Virus record (IMG/VR): IMGVR_UViG_3300010354_008821
Coordinates: 1-22,469 of that record
Reading direction: 5' to 3' (one strand)
From: a virus
Length of the DNA stretch: 22,469 nucleotides
Shown: positions 12,755 through 21,186 of the stretch, one piece after another
Numbering within the stretch: position 1 is the first letter of the stretch
How the letters are laid out: each line of letters opens with the position of its first letter
Made by a program: the position numbers and the translations under genes
Notes under the pieces: generated by a model
The model's database searches: none
Told to the model about the DNA's origin: nothing
The model's input: only the letters and a program-made list of their open reading frames with translations

Positions 12755-13608
12755 AGTAATTTCAAAATTGTTTTTGCACGATTTACATAAGTATGGTTAA
12801 ATTTTATGAATAACATTGCTTCCATCATATCAATTTTATTGTTAGAAGAATAATCAATCATATTATCATAAAGTTCTTGTGGGTTAGATCCAAATACCAC
12901 ATAATCACCAAATACTCTTTTTACATTAATAGAGTTAGTTCCAACAATCTGCCCATAACTGATTGTTTTAAAAATCCTGCAAGGTATATATCCAACTTTA
13001 ATATGATGATAATTTCTGAAATCGGGACACAAAAAAGAATTTCTAATCAAATTACGATTTTCTTCATCACTTACCCCACGATAAAGTCTTAATTCTTTTT
13101 CTTTAGATTGAAGAACACTTCCAAATTCTTGAGCAAATTCAAGACCTTCCTCATATAGAGATCCAACATAATTTACATATTTTTTTGAAGGATCAAACTT
13201 ACAATATTCATCCTGATTTATTTCATTTGGTAGTAAATCAGTTGCCCAGCACTGATAAAGTGTTTTTGTTTTTTTATCAAAATATGTTTGATCCTTTATT
13301 TTTTCAAACTTTTCAACATCAACAATATAATTTCCAAGATTTAATACGGAGTCAATACCATCAAAAAAACTTGATTGTATATGATGTGCAATATACTTGC
13401 AATCATTTCTCAATGGCATTCCATGTTTTACTTGATCTTCAGTGAAAAAAATACAGTTTGAAAAATCAAAACCAGAAACATCGTCAGTGCGATCAAACCA
13501 AAAAACATCATATCCCAAAGATTTGAATGCTTTGAAATATGAGTTATGAATATATGAATGAGTATGGGAATGTAATTTATGCCCCCATATGATAATTTTA
13601 TTCCGCAT
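12751..13608 (-). CDS. probable GT-B glycosyltransferase-like protein
   Basis: The product has 285 residues. KIIIWGHKLHSHTH opens as a nucleotide-sugar-enzyme-like strand and loop. The C-terminal part, YIPCRIFKTISYGQIVGTNS, resembles the region of GT-B enzymes where the acceptor- and donor-binding loops precede a helix, and the end (NPQELYDNMIDY ... RAKTILKLL) matches the usual GT4 tail. Catalytic residues are not clear. It lies in the glycan operon next to another GT-B-like gene, overlapping the GT2 gene by 11 bases and the next gene by 4. Confidence 0.55.
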   Translation of the reverse strand: MRNKIIIWGHKLHSHTHSYIHNSYFKAFKSLGYDVFWFDRTDDVSGFDFSNCIFFTEDQVKHGMPLRNDCKYIAHHIQSSFFDGIDSVLNLGNYIVDVEKFEKIKDQTYFDKKTKTLYQCWATDLLPNEINQDEYCKFDPSKKYVNYVGSLYEEGLEFAQEFGSVLQSKEKELRLYRGVSDEENRNLIRNSFLCPDFRNYHHIKVGYIPCRIFKTISYGQIVGTNSINVKRVFGDYVVFGSNPQELYDNMIDYSSNNKIDMMEAMLFIKFNHTYVNRAKTILKLL

Positions 13609-14302
13609 GTTTTTTATAGCAATATTGTCTTTCAGATTCCATTACATCAATAAAATCTTGTTGATTTTGACTTTGACCAGAATGTGATCTATTAGTCATT
13701 AGGACTTCATTTAGTAGAAATGGCATTCCATATGCTTTATACATTCTATAATAAAACTCACAATCCATCAACATCTTCAAGTTTTCATCAAATTCAAGAA
13801 GAGAATCTTTACGAGTTGCAATTACTGTAGGACAACTTATTAAATTTTCTCCAAATAAAGTTGCAACTGGGTTATCAAAGTTGGGATAAAAATCACGATA
13901 AAAAATATTTTGAGAATCTTCATAATGATTGCAAGCTGTAGCCAACCATTTACATGAAGTTGTTTCAAAAACGTCTTTTATTTTTTCAAGAGTTTCGTTT
14001 GAATAAAAGAAATCATCTTGATATACAGGTTTGATATATTTTCCTGTTGCCAATCTAAAACACATATTTGTATTTTGAGATAGACTTCCACGACTTTCAG
14101 TATTTTTGAAATACTTTAAATCAAACTTATCTGAAGATCTTTCACAAAAATTATAAATTTCTTCATCTTTACTATGATCAGAAACTATAACCTCATAATC
14201 TTCAAGTGTTTGTTTTTCTAAAGTATCAAAAAGATGAGAAAGAAATTCAACCCCTCTTCCATTATACTCATATGTTGGAATGCAGATTGAAAATTCAGGC
14301 AT
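13598..14302 (-). CDS. glycosyltransferase family 2
   Basis: The product has 234 residues from ATG 14302, directly after an in-frame TTG. FSICIPTYEYNGRGVEFL, with DYEVIVSDHSKDEE, is the GT-A nucleotide-binding start; NTNMCFRLATGKYIKPVYQDD carries the DxD-like QDD metal site; LLEFDENLKMLMDCEFYYRM matches the later ED-type catalytic region of GT2. There is no membrane segment, so it acts on a cytoplasmic acceptor. It overlaps the preceding fucosyltransferase-like gene by 8 bases. Confidence 0.88.
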   Translation of the reverse strand: MPEFSICIPTYEYNGRGVEFLSHLFDTLEKQTLEDYEVIVSDHSKDEEIYNFCERSSDKFDLKYFKNTESRGSLSQNTNMCFRLATGKYIKPVYQDDFFYSNETLEKIKDVFETTSCKWLATACNHYEDSQNIFYRDFYPNFDNPVATLFGENLISCPTVIATRKDSLLEFDENLKMLMDCEFYYRMYKAYGMPFLLNEVLMTNRSHSGQSQNQQDFIDVMESERQYCYKKHAE

Positions 14303-15047
14303 CAATTAACTCCCAATGTTCAAGATAAAGATCATCAGTATTATGTGGAAGGGATGGACCAAACCAGTTCTTTGGTGCAACTACTGATTTACTATTTGCC
14401 AACCATGCACCCCACCAGGACAAAGAACTATTCGATAAGATGTGATACTGACACATTGCCATTAAACATAAGTCAACCTCAACAGAATTACCTTCGGCAA
14501 TCATAAAACGATCCAAAGAAAACAATTCCTGTTCTTTACACCACTGTGGATCATCACTAAAAATCAATACGGGAATATTATCATTAAACTTAGAGAGTGC
14601 TTGTTCATAATACTCAATTGTGCATGGTGGATGATAATCTGGTTTTTGAAGATAATCTCCACGACGGACATGCAAACTTATCCTTTCTGGGATTTCTTTA
14701 ATCATTTCCCAGCAGGGATCGTAGATGTGTTTTTTAAATGAAAAGTCTTGCCGAATTTTATCTTCAATGTGTTTGAAATATTTTTCGGATTGAAAGTAAC
14801 CAAAGAGATCTATGTCATATTGAAATTTTGAAAATAACTCTTCATCAAAATGAAACTGTTTCTCTTGAAATACTGGAGAATTTCTTCTGCCGATATTAGC
14901 ACCGACCATTTCAAAGCAATCAAAAAGTTCTGTTTTAGGAACCATAAATGATTGATTATTTTTAGAAGCAATTCCCCTAGTTGATGCATACTGAAAGAGT
15001 TGATTTCCAAGTCTCCCATGATTTCCAAGATTATTAAATGTAATCAT
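14295..15047 (-). CDS. GT11 alpha-1,2-fucosyltransferase-like protein
   Basis: The product has 250 residues. Three GT11 signatures are present in order: GNHGRLGNQLFQYASTRGIA near the start, the GDP-fucose-binding SLHVRRGDYLQK near residue 120, and LSNSSLSWWGAWLA near residue 205. GT11 enzymes add fucose, or related sugars, from GDP donors. It starts inside the dehydratase gene's end with a 14-base overlap. The family is certain; donor identity is not proven by sequence alone. Confidence 0.92.
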   Translation of the reverse strand: MITFNNLGNHGRLGNQLFQYASTRGIASKNNQSFMVPKTELFDCFEMVGANIGRRNSPVFQEKQFHFDEELFSKFQYDIDLFGYFQSEKYFKHIEDKIRQDFSFKKHIYDPCWEMIKEIPERISLHVRRGDYLQKPDYHPPCTIEYYEQALSKFNDNIPVLIFSDDPQWCKEQELFSLDRFMIAEGNSVEVDLCLMAMCQYHILSNSSLSWWGAWLANSKSVVAPKNWFGPSLPHNTDDLYLEHWELIDA

Positions 15048-15969
15048 TTTTATACCATTCGATAGTTTTCTTTAATCCCTCTTGAAGATTATATTTTGGA
15101 TTCCAACCAATTTCATCTTTTATTTTAGCATTATCTATAGAGTATCGCAAATCATGTCCGGGACGATCCTCAACATATTCAATTAGATCCTCAGATGCAT
15201 CTAAAAGATTCAAAAGATTTTTAATTAAATCGATATTTTTTACTTCACACTCTCCACCAATATTATATTTTTCACCTACTTTTCCATGATTAAAAACTTC
15301 ATAGATTGCTTCACAATGGTCTTCAACATAAATCCAATCACGAATATTTTCTCCTTTACCATAGACAGGAATTTTTTTACCTTGAAGAATATTAGTAATT
15401 GTTTTTGGAATTAACTTTTCAACATTCTGCCTTGGACCATAATTATTAGAGCAATTTGTAATTTTTATGGGTAAACCATATGTATTATGAAAAGACATAA
15501 CGAAATGATCACTTGCTGCTTTTGATGCGGAGTAAGGATTCTGAGGATCATACGGTGTTTTTTCAGTAAATGACGAATCGTTATAATCAAGTGACCCATA
15601 AACCTCATCCGTTGAGATATGATGAAACATATCAACATTGTAATAATTAGAAAGTTGAAGAAGATTAACGGTGCCAATAATATTAGTTTCCACAAATGGC
15701 ATCACATTAAGGATTGAATTATCCACATGACTTTCTGCAGCAAAGTGAAAAATTTTATTTGGGTTATATTTGGAAAATAATACTTTAAGTTTTTCAATAT
15801 CACACAAATCAACTCTAATCAATTGATGTTTAGCAAGTGGGTATAAATTTTTTACATCACCAGCGTAAGTCACTTTGTCAAGTATGACAATTTCTTCATC
15901 AGTTTTTTGAGTCAGAAAGTGAATAAAGTTACTTCCAATGAATCCAGCACCACCAGTTACAAATATCAT
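15034..15969 (-). CDS. rmlB: dTDP-glucose 4,6-dehydratase-like (RmlB family SDR)
   Basis: The product has 311 residues from ATG 15969, which overlaps the upstream TGA (ATGA). It shows extended-SDR features: GGAGFIGSN for NAD binding, FHFAAESHVDNS, HISTDEVYGSL with catalytic Thr-Asp-Glu, YSASKAASDH with the Tyr-xxx-Lys pair, and NNYGPRQ. The TDEVYG motif and AESHVD are typical of RmlB/RfbB. It would form dTDP-4-keto-6-deoxyglucose, the branch point for 6-deoxyhexoses. No RmlA, RmlC or RmlD is in the window, so host enzymes or the neighbouring SDR would continue the route. Confidence 0.92.
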   Translation of the reverse strand: MIFVTGGAGFIGSNFIHFLTQKTDEEIVILDKVTYAGDVKNLYPLAKHQLIRVDLCDIEKLKVLFSKYNPNKIFHFAAESHVDNSILNVMPFVETNIIGTVNLLQLSNYYNVDMFHHISTDEVYGSLDYNDSSFTEKTPYDPQNPYSASKAASDHFVMSFHNTYGLPIKITNCSNNYGPRQNVEKLIPKTITNILQGKKIPVYGKGENIRDWIYVEDHCEAIYEVFNHGKVGEKYNIGGECEVKNIDLIKNLLNLLDASEDLIEYVEDRPGHDLRYSIDNAKIKDEIGWNPKYNLQEGLKKTIEWYKNDYI

Positions 15970-16631
15970 CGTGCCCAAGAAGGTAAAAATTTATGAAAAC
16001 CAAAAGATTCTGTAGTTTCTGGAACGCTATTTTCTGTGGCAAAACGAGCAGCAACTTCAACTGGAGCGAATTTGCATCCCATCATTTCATAAAGATGTCT
16101 GTTATGTACACAAATATTTCCATCTTCATTGTATGATTTAGCATTCATATGCTTATAAAAGTTTCCTTCATTAACTTCAAATGGAATATGAATATGCTTT
16201 GGTACATCTAAAAGTCTTTTGCTGCGAAGAGAAAACCCACCATTACCAACACGAATATGACGACCAAGTGGATCTACAAATGCTTCATAACTCAATGGCC
16301 AGGGAGCACCAATATAATCATACTCAAAGAATTCATCAGTCCAAAGATCTGGACGCAAAATCCAACTATCATCATGAACATGCAAACAGAAATCTGTATG
16401 CACATGATTAGTCATATTATAGATACAGTATTCACTAAACTGTTCATAATTAATTTTCCTACCAATATCTTCCCAAATAATATCATCAGGAAGATTATTT
16501 GGTTTTTCATGAGTTGCTAACACTACTCTAGCAAACTTAGCATGTTGCATACTTCTTTTCAAAGATACAATATGCTCATCAAATTTAACTGATGTAATTG
16601 CAAGTAGAGTTACATTTGATAAATTAAGCAT
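15966..16631 (-). CDS. DUF5672-type putative glycosyltransferase
   Basis: The product has 221 residues. LCLHVHDDSWILRP-like text (seen as DFCLHVHDDSWIL) includes an acidic pair at the GT-A metal position; FEYDYIGAPW and RVGNGGFSLRSKRLL are hallmarks I associate with DUF5672 proteins, which occur in glycan gene clusters. VHNRHLYEMMGCKFAP follows. Acting on a cytoplasmic nucleotide sugar is inferred from fold resemblance and operon context. It overlaps the upstream GT11-like gene by 8 bases. Confidence 0.72.
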   Translation of the reverse strand: MLNLSNVTLLAITSVKFDEHIVSLKRSMQHAKFARVVLATHEKPNNLPDDIIWEDIGRKINYEQFSEYCIYNMTNHVHTDFCLHVHDDSWILRPDLWTDEFFEYDYIGAPWPLSYEAFVDPLGRHIRVGNGGFSLRSKRLLDVPKHIHIPFEVNEGNFYKHMNAKSYNEDGNICVHNRHLYEMMGCKFAPVEVAARFATENSVPETTESFGFHKFLPSWAR

Positions 16632-17517
16632 ATATGCCAGATTCTACCTTATACTTTTCAAATTCATTATAACATTGTTCATAATCAAAAAGCAACCCTT
16701 CACGATCCTGCCACATCCAATTTTGATATAAATTTTGTCCTGTTGCCCAATATCCATTAGACACATTGTGTCTTGCCCAGTATTTTGGTGCGATTACATA
16801 TTCTACAGTTTCACTAGTAAAAGCAGGAAAACATCCAAAAGTAGAATTAGAAAGAATCAAATATTTTGCATTTTTAATAATGGCATAGTCCTTAGCAACA
16901 TCAAAATGATATGCCTCAATTTCTGGAAACATTTTGTTTGCTGCTTCTACATCTTCAGTCACAATCCTAAAATCCATTTCTGGATTTATTTTCATCATAT
17001 GCTTAATTGCATTTACCCAGTAATCTCTAGTGAGATATAACTCATGAAGATTTCTATATTCACTACCACGAAAATTCATGATACAAATGTCATCTTGATG
17101 AAACTCATAAGTATCATATTCTGGTTTTAGTTTCAACCAATTTTTAATATCGTCAAGATAATGATAAAAATATCTTTCATCTTGCATGATACCTTCAATC
17201 AAAGTGTTATCGACAACATTTGCAAGTCCTTCATCATATAAACTCACATCACACCCATGCGTCATGTCATGATGACAAGTATTCAATTTAATTCTAGTAG
17301 ATTTTTCAATATAAGTGTTATCAACTTTTACGGGATCTTTACCAAGATCCAAATCCATAAAGTATAACCCTTTAGAATTAAATCTTGGATCTCCTAAATT
17401 TTCGGTTCCAAGAAATCCAAAGTCATATCCTTTATCTTTTGCAATACACCTAGTTGTTACATAACAGAAGAGTTGGTTTCCCAACCCTTGGCCGTGCTTA
17501 ATTTCATTAATAATCAT
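16624..17517 (-). CDS. second GT11-like fucosyltransferase family protein
   Basis: The product has 297 residues. HGQGLGNQLFCYVTTRCIA matches the GT11 N-terminal signature. ICIMNFRGSEYRN stands where HxRRGDY usually occurs, so the key Arg-Gly-acid triplet is kept (RGSE) but altered. LILSNSTFGCFPAFTS corresponds to the SNSTFSWWGA motif with the tryptophans lost. It is thus a divergent relative of the other GT11 gene, possibly with a changed donor. Four-base overlap with the upstream GT17-like gene. Confidence 0.8.
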   Translation of the reverse strand: MIINEIKHGQGLGNQLFCYVTTRCIAKDKGYDFGFLGTENLGDPRFNSKGLYFMDLDLGKDPVKVDNTYIEKSTRIKLNTCHHDMTHGCDVSLYDEGLANVVDNTLIEGIMQDERYFYHYLDDIKNWLKLKPEYDTYEFHQDDICIMNFRGSEYRNLHELYLTRDYWVNAIKHMMKINPEMDFRIVTEDVEAANKMFPEIEAYHFDVAKDYAIIKNAKYLILSNSTFGCFPAFTSETVEYVIAPKYWARHNVSNGYWATGQNLYQNWMWQDREGLLFDYEQCYNEFEKYKVESGIYA

Positions 17518-18347
17518 TTGATGATATACTGATATTTTTCTTGATTATCTCTAATATATTTTGGGAATGAACTATCGATTTTTACAACTTTAAACTCTGA
17601 AGGACGATAGAAAATATCTTTATTTGATTTTACATTTTCAACAATTCTGCTCTTTACAGCATCATTGTTAAATTCTTGATGTGCGGCACATTCGATTTTG
17701 TGTGCAATTTTTTGTTCTGGTGTCATACTACCATCACTCCCAACATAAGTAAAATGCCATCCACCAGGAGAAATTCTATATCCACATTCTTTCATATGTG
17801 GCGCTCTCAACTCATTCACGGAATACTGTTTAAGAAAGTTATACTTGCACATCTTAGATCCAAGCCATTTTTTTTCTTCAACGTTATTAAATTCACCAGT
17901 ATAAGAAAGAAGATTTCCAGATACTTCTTTTAAATTCAAGTAATAATAAAAGAGATCTTGTGCAAAGTGATAAACTTTATCATCCTCACAGATGTCTACT
18001 AGTTGATTGAAAATTTCTGGATCGGGAATTTCATCAAGATCACTTGTTAATATGATATCATTGTCTTGACAATTTTCAAGTCCACGAATAATTGCATTTT
18101 TTTGATAAACATCTCTTTCAAATGGATTTCCATCTGGAGTATCCTCTACAACCACATGAATAATTTTATCATTAAATTTTTCAAAACGATTTTTATTCTC
18201 TTGATAATAGAGTGGTTTATCGAGACCAGAAAATGTTACCGTTGATTCTGTCAGGACAAAATAATCAACGTAATCATTTAAGATATTAAGACGAATCTCA
18301 AGAAGATCTAACTCATTAAAAAACTGAAAACAATCGTATATTTTCAT
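17514..18347 (-). CDS. glycosyltransferase family 17 (GnT-III-like)
   Basis: The product has 277 residues. The start, IYDCFQFFNELDLLEIRLN followed by VDYFVLTES and TFSGLDKPLYY, is the characteristic N-terminal block of GT17 proteins, which are related to beta-1,4-mannosyl-glycoprotein GlcNAc transferases and also occur in bacterial and phage genomes. DIILTSDLDEIPDP carries the DxD metal site, and SPGGWHFTYVG follows. The donor in phages is not known to me. ATGA overlaps join it to both neighbours. Confidence 0.88.
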   Translation of the reverse strand: MKIYDCFQFFNELDLLEIRLNILNDYVDYFVLTESTVTFSGLDKPLYYQENKNRFEKFNDKIIHVVVEDTPDGNPFERDVYQKNAIIRGLENCQDNDIILTSDLDEIPDPEIFNQLVDICEDDKVYHFAQDLFYYYLNLKEVSGNLLSYTGEFNNVEEKKWLGSKMCKYNFLKQYSVNELRAPHMKECGYRISPGGWHFTYVGSDGSMTPEQKIAHKIECAAHQEFNNDAVKSRIVENVKSNKDIFYRPSEFKVVKIDSSFPKYIRDNQEKYQYIIK

Positions 18348-19666
18348 ACTGGATGGTGAGCAACGGTAATAAATTTGTCAACAACTTCTTCAATATAAAG
18401 AATCATATCATCATTGATTGTGGGAGATGATCCAATAAAGAATACAAAATCTAAAACTTTATTTGCATTTGGATAGTGAATATAATCATCCAAATGTTTA
18501 TAAGCTGGATGCATCAAAACATTTCCAGCAAAGTAATTCCTAGTCTGCACTTTGTTCTTTTCCAAGAATTTAACAAGATCTCTTTTCAAAGAAATAGAAT
18601 CACAAACAAAAGGTGTGCCAAACCAACTTGTTTCTGCACCTGGAAGTTCTTTCAAAATGCGAATACCAGGAATGCGTTGAAAAATTTCATCCAACCTCTC
18701 TTTGTTTGATCGACGAATTTCATGCACTTCATCAAATTTTTTCAATTGTACTGATCCAATCGCACCCTGAAAATCAGTGGGTTTTAAATTATAACCCATA
18801 TTTGAGAAAACATACTTATGGTCTACAGTTTCATCATATCCACTTAACCAAGTATCAAATCTCTTACCACAAACTCCATTAGAAAGAAGATTTTGCTGAC
18901 CAACGCAATAACATGCACGACCCCACCAAGCAAAACTACGAGCAAGGTCTACGATCTCTTTGATATTAGAAGAAACCATTCCACCCTCAATTGTGGTGAT
19001 GTGGTGTGCTGGATAAAAAGAACATGAAGAAGCAACTGCATAATCAGTAAGATACTTTCCATTCCACTTACTACCAAGACTGTCGCAATTATCCGCAATC
19101 AATTCGAGAAAATACTTTTCACAAATTTGATTGAGTTTTCCAATATCGTAAGGATTACCAAGAACAGGTGAAGAAAATACTGCTTTAGTTCTGGGAGTAA
19201 TTTTCTTTTCAATTTCATTTAAATCCCAGTTCAAATCATCCCACGAAATATCTACAAATACTGGCACCAAACCATTCTGAACAATTGGTGCAATTGTAGT
19301 TGGAAATCCAACACAAGAAACGATAATTTCATCACCATCTACCCACCCAAAATACTTTTTGAGTGCGGCGATCATCACTAAATTTGCCGATGAACCCGAG
19401 TTCACCATTACCGAATATTCTTTATTAAACTTTTTAGAAAACTCTCTTTCGAATTTATTAACAGATTCTCCCGAAGAAAGCCACTTACCCTTTAAAACAC
19501 TATAAAGAAGTGCTTCAATTTCCTCATCATCCCAATAAGGACCCGAATAATAAACTGAATCTTTTTCTTTATCAAAGGATTTTTTATTGGCAATAAATGG
19601 AAAAAGATTATCATCTTTCTCTTTTGCAGTTTTAATAAAATCGGAAATCAAATTTTTCAAAGACAT
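18344..19666 (-). CDS. rfbH: RfbH/ColD-type PLP dehydratase (DegT/DnrJ/EryC1 family)
   Basis: The product has 440 residues, close to the RfbH (E1, CDP-4-keto-6-deoxyglucose 3-dehydratase) length. In ordinary sugar aminotransferases a Lys binds PLP at SFxxxK; here the sequence is SFYPAHHITTIEGGMV, with His221 at that position, as in RfbH and ColD 3-dehydratases. Cys252, Cys254 (RACYC) and Cys266 (VCGKR) fall where RfbH has [2Fe-2S] ligands, and GYDETVDHKYVFSNMGYNLK matches RfbH's GYDHKYTYSHLGYNLK region. It would remove the 3-hydroxyl of a 4-keto-6-deoxyhexose to give a 3,6-dideoxy sugar, with electrons from an iron-sulphur partner. Ordinary transamination is unlikely without the Lys. Confidence 0.88.
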   Translation of the reverse strand: MSLKNLISDFIKTAKEKDDNLFPFIANKKSFDKEKDSVYYSGPYWDDEEIEALLYSVLKGKWLSSGESVNKFEREFSKKFNKEYSVMVNSGSSANLVMIAALKKYFGWVDGDEIIVSCVGFPTTIAPIVQNGLVPVFVDISWDDLNWDLNEIEKKITPRTKAVFSSPVLGNPYDIGKLNQICEKYFLELIADNCDSLGSKWNGKYLTDYAVASSCSFYPAHHITTIEGGMVSSNIKEIVDLARSFAWWGRACYCVGQQNLLSNGVCGKRFDTWLSGYDETVDHKYVFSNMGYNLKPTDFQGAIGSVQLKKFDEVHEIRRSNKERLDEIFQRIPGIRILKELPGAETSWFGTPFVCDSISLKRDLVKFLEKNKVQTRNYFAGNVLMHPAYKHLDDYIHYPNANKVLDFVFFIGSSPTINDDMILYIEEVVDKFITVAHHPV

Positions 19667-20475
19667 AATTCTTTAATACCTTCATCAAGTGAAATTTGAG
19701 GGGAAAATCCAAGTGCATTTAATTTGGAAACGTCCAAATAAAAATCACGAGATTGTACAATATCATGAAATTTTGGAGTATCAATTGACTTAAATTTGCT
19801 CGGACTATTTAGATATTCTTTTGCTCTTTCCATTATAGCACGAATTGCCACTGGTTGACCACTACCAATATTGTAGATGGTATTGTATTCTCCACAATCA
19901 CATACCATTTTAATTGCTCTACATACATCTTCAACATGCAGCAGGTCTCTCAAAACATATCCACCTTCATATAAATTAATATCTTCTCCTTTCTTAAGAA
20001 GATCAATCATATATTGGATTGCATTCTTTTTTGAAGAAGACTTTTTGTCTCCAATACCATAAACATTTGATAACCGCAGAATGCGATATTTAACGTCAAA
20101 AGTTTCACAAAAAGATATTAATAATTGCTCTGCAGCTCTTTTAGTAATAGAGTAAAAACCAGTAGGATCACAATTATCAGTTTCTCTTGCTGGAAGTCTA
20201 GATCTTCCATAAACAAACCAAGAACTAATAAAATTAAAAACAATATCTTTATCTTTGCATTTTTCCAAAACATCCATTAAGACTTTTAAATTTGTATCAA
20301 TATCTACATGCAAATCTTCGTATACATTATAATTATGTACTGTAGAAATAAAGTATATAACTTCATTAGTCAAAGGATCTCGTTCATCTCTGGAAATTGG
20401 TAGAGATGTATCGGGATACATTCTGCAAAAATTTCCACCAACGAATCCAGTTCCACCATAAATTGAATATTTCAT
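19657..20475 (-). CDS. NAD-dependent epimerase/reductase (extended SDR, WcaG/RfbJ-like)
   Basis: The product has 272 residues. YGGTGFVGGNF is the NAD(P)-binding glycine loop; NFISSWFVYG and FYSITKRAAEQLL give the Ser and Tyr-xxx-Lys catalytic residues; RLSNVYGIGD and VLRDLLHVEDVCRAI are typical extended-SDR motifs. Directly upstream of the RfbH-like gene (10-base overlap), it could act like CDP-abequose or paratose synthase, reducing the 4-keto group after 3-deoxygenation. That role is inferred; a plain 4-epimerase is possible. Confidence 0.85.
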   Translation of the reverse strand: MKYSIYGGTGFVGGNFCRMYPDTSLPISRDERDPLTNEVIYFISTVHNYNVYEDLHVDIDTNLKVLMDVLEKCKDKDIVFNFISSWFVYGRSRLPARETDNCDPTGFYSITKRAAEQLLISFCETFDVKYRILRLSNVYGIGDKKSSSKKNAIQYMIDLLKKGEDINLYEGGYVLRDLLHVEDVCRAIKMVCDCGEYNTIYNIGSGQPVAIRAIMERAKEYLNSPSKFKSIDTPKFHDIVQSRDFYLDVSKLNALGFSPQISLDEGIKELCL

Positions 20476-21140
20476 AGTTTTTCCTTATAGTTACAAGTCC
20501 ATAGAGTGTACAATGCTCTTTCTAAAATATGTGATTCCAATGGAACAACAGAATAAGAAACATAAGATTGAAGTTTTTTATAGAACTCCTTTGAATACGA
20601 AAGAATATTTTGTTTTGGTACAACATAATTTCCACCAGGAGCAAATCTAATATAGTCAGGAAAAAATGGATCTATGAAATTATCATCTAAAAATTGATTA
20701 TACGTATTATAATATTTTCTCTCCATTCCAGTATAAGTAAATGCATTATCATTTGGTTCCATATACATTCCATCATTTACCCTAGGATATGTACATTGAC
20801 TGTGATACCTTTCAATGGGGTAGAAAGTATTAATTTCAAAAGCCCGTTTTATCTTATCCAGAGTTGCATAATAATACTCACCATTTATTTCAGAATAAAT
20901 CATATTTCCTTTCATGAATATGACTATATCGGGTAGATTATCGTATCTTTCAATTATAAATCTAAACATGTCGTAAATATTTTCCCCAACATTCGGACTC
21001 AAATAAAAATTTCCTAAGTGAGACCAATCTTTTGGATCATTACTTCTATCGTAAATTGTAATGTTTTCTTTTGGAAAATTTGATATTTTTATCCATTCCA
21101 AATCAGATTTCCAATTAGAAATTACAAGTTCCCTTTTCAT
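20472..21140 (-). CDS. DUF3431-type putative glycosyltransferase, first gene of glycan operon
   Basis: The product has 222 residues. NVGENIYDMFRFIIERYDN with LPDIVIFMKGN is the DUF3431 signature as I know it, a family fused or linked to glycosyltransferases; APGGNYVVPKQNIL, near residue 167, is its conserved later block. No transmembrane segment. It starts 19 bases after the terminator hairpin of the leader (21159-21186), so it is the first gene exposed to attenuation. The next gene overlaps by four bases. Confidence 0.8.
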   Translation of the reverse strand: MKRELVISNWKSDLEWIKISNFPKENITIYDRSNDPKDWSHLGNFYLSPNVGENIYDMFRFIIERYDNLPDIVIFMKGNMIYSEINGEYYYATLDKIKRAFEINTFYPIERYHSQCTYPRVNDGMYMEPNDNAFTYTGMERKYYNTYNQFLDDNFIDPFFPDYIRFAPGGNYVVPKQNILSYSKEFYKKLQSYVSYSVVPLESHILERALYTLWTCNYKEKL

Positions 21141-21158
21141 TTTTTCATTTTATTTTAT

Positions 21159-21186
21159 AAAAAAAGGGAGTTGTTGTCAACTCCCT
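21159..21186 (-). terminator. intrinsic terminator (attenuator) before the glycan operon
   Basis: AGGGAGTTG and CAACTCCCT form a 9-bp stem with a 4-base loop, followed on the minus strand by seven T. It lies between a structured leader and the ATG at 21140 with no gene stop nearby, so it acts on the leader rather than ending a coding transcript. Confidence 0.85.

Noticed and set aside
18344-19666. Ordinary DegT-type sugar aminotransferase
   Set aside because: The PLP-binding Lys is His221, and the surrounding Cys pattern is that of RfbH-type dehydratases.
19806-19812. CTATTTAG late-promoter-like motif in the SDR gene
   Set aside because: Short AT-rich motif inside coding sequence, no gene start nearby; expected by chance.
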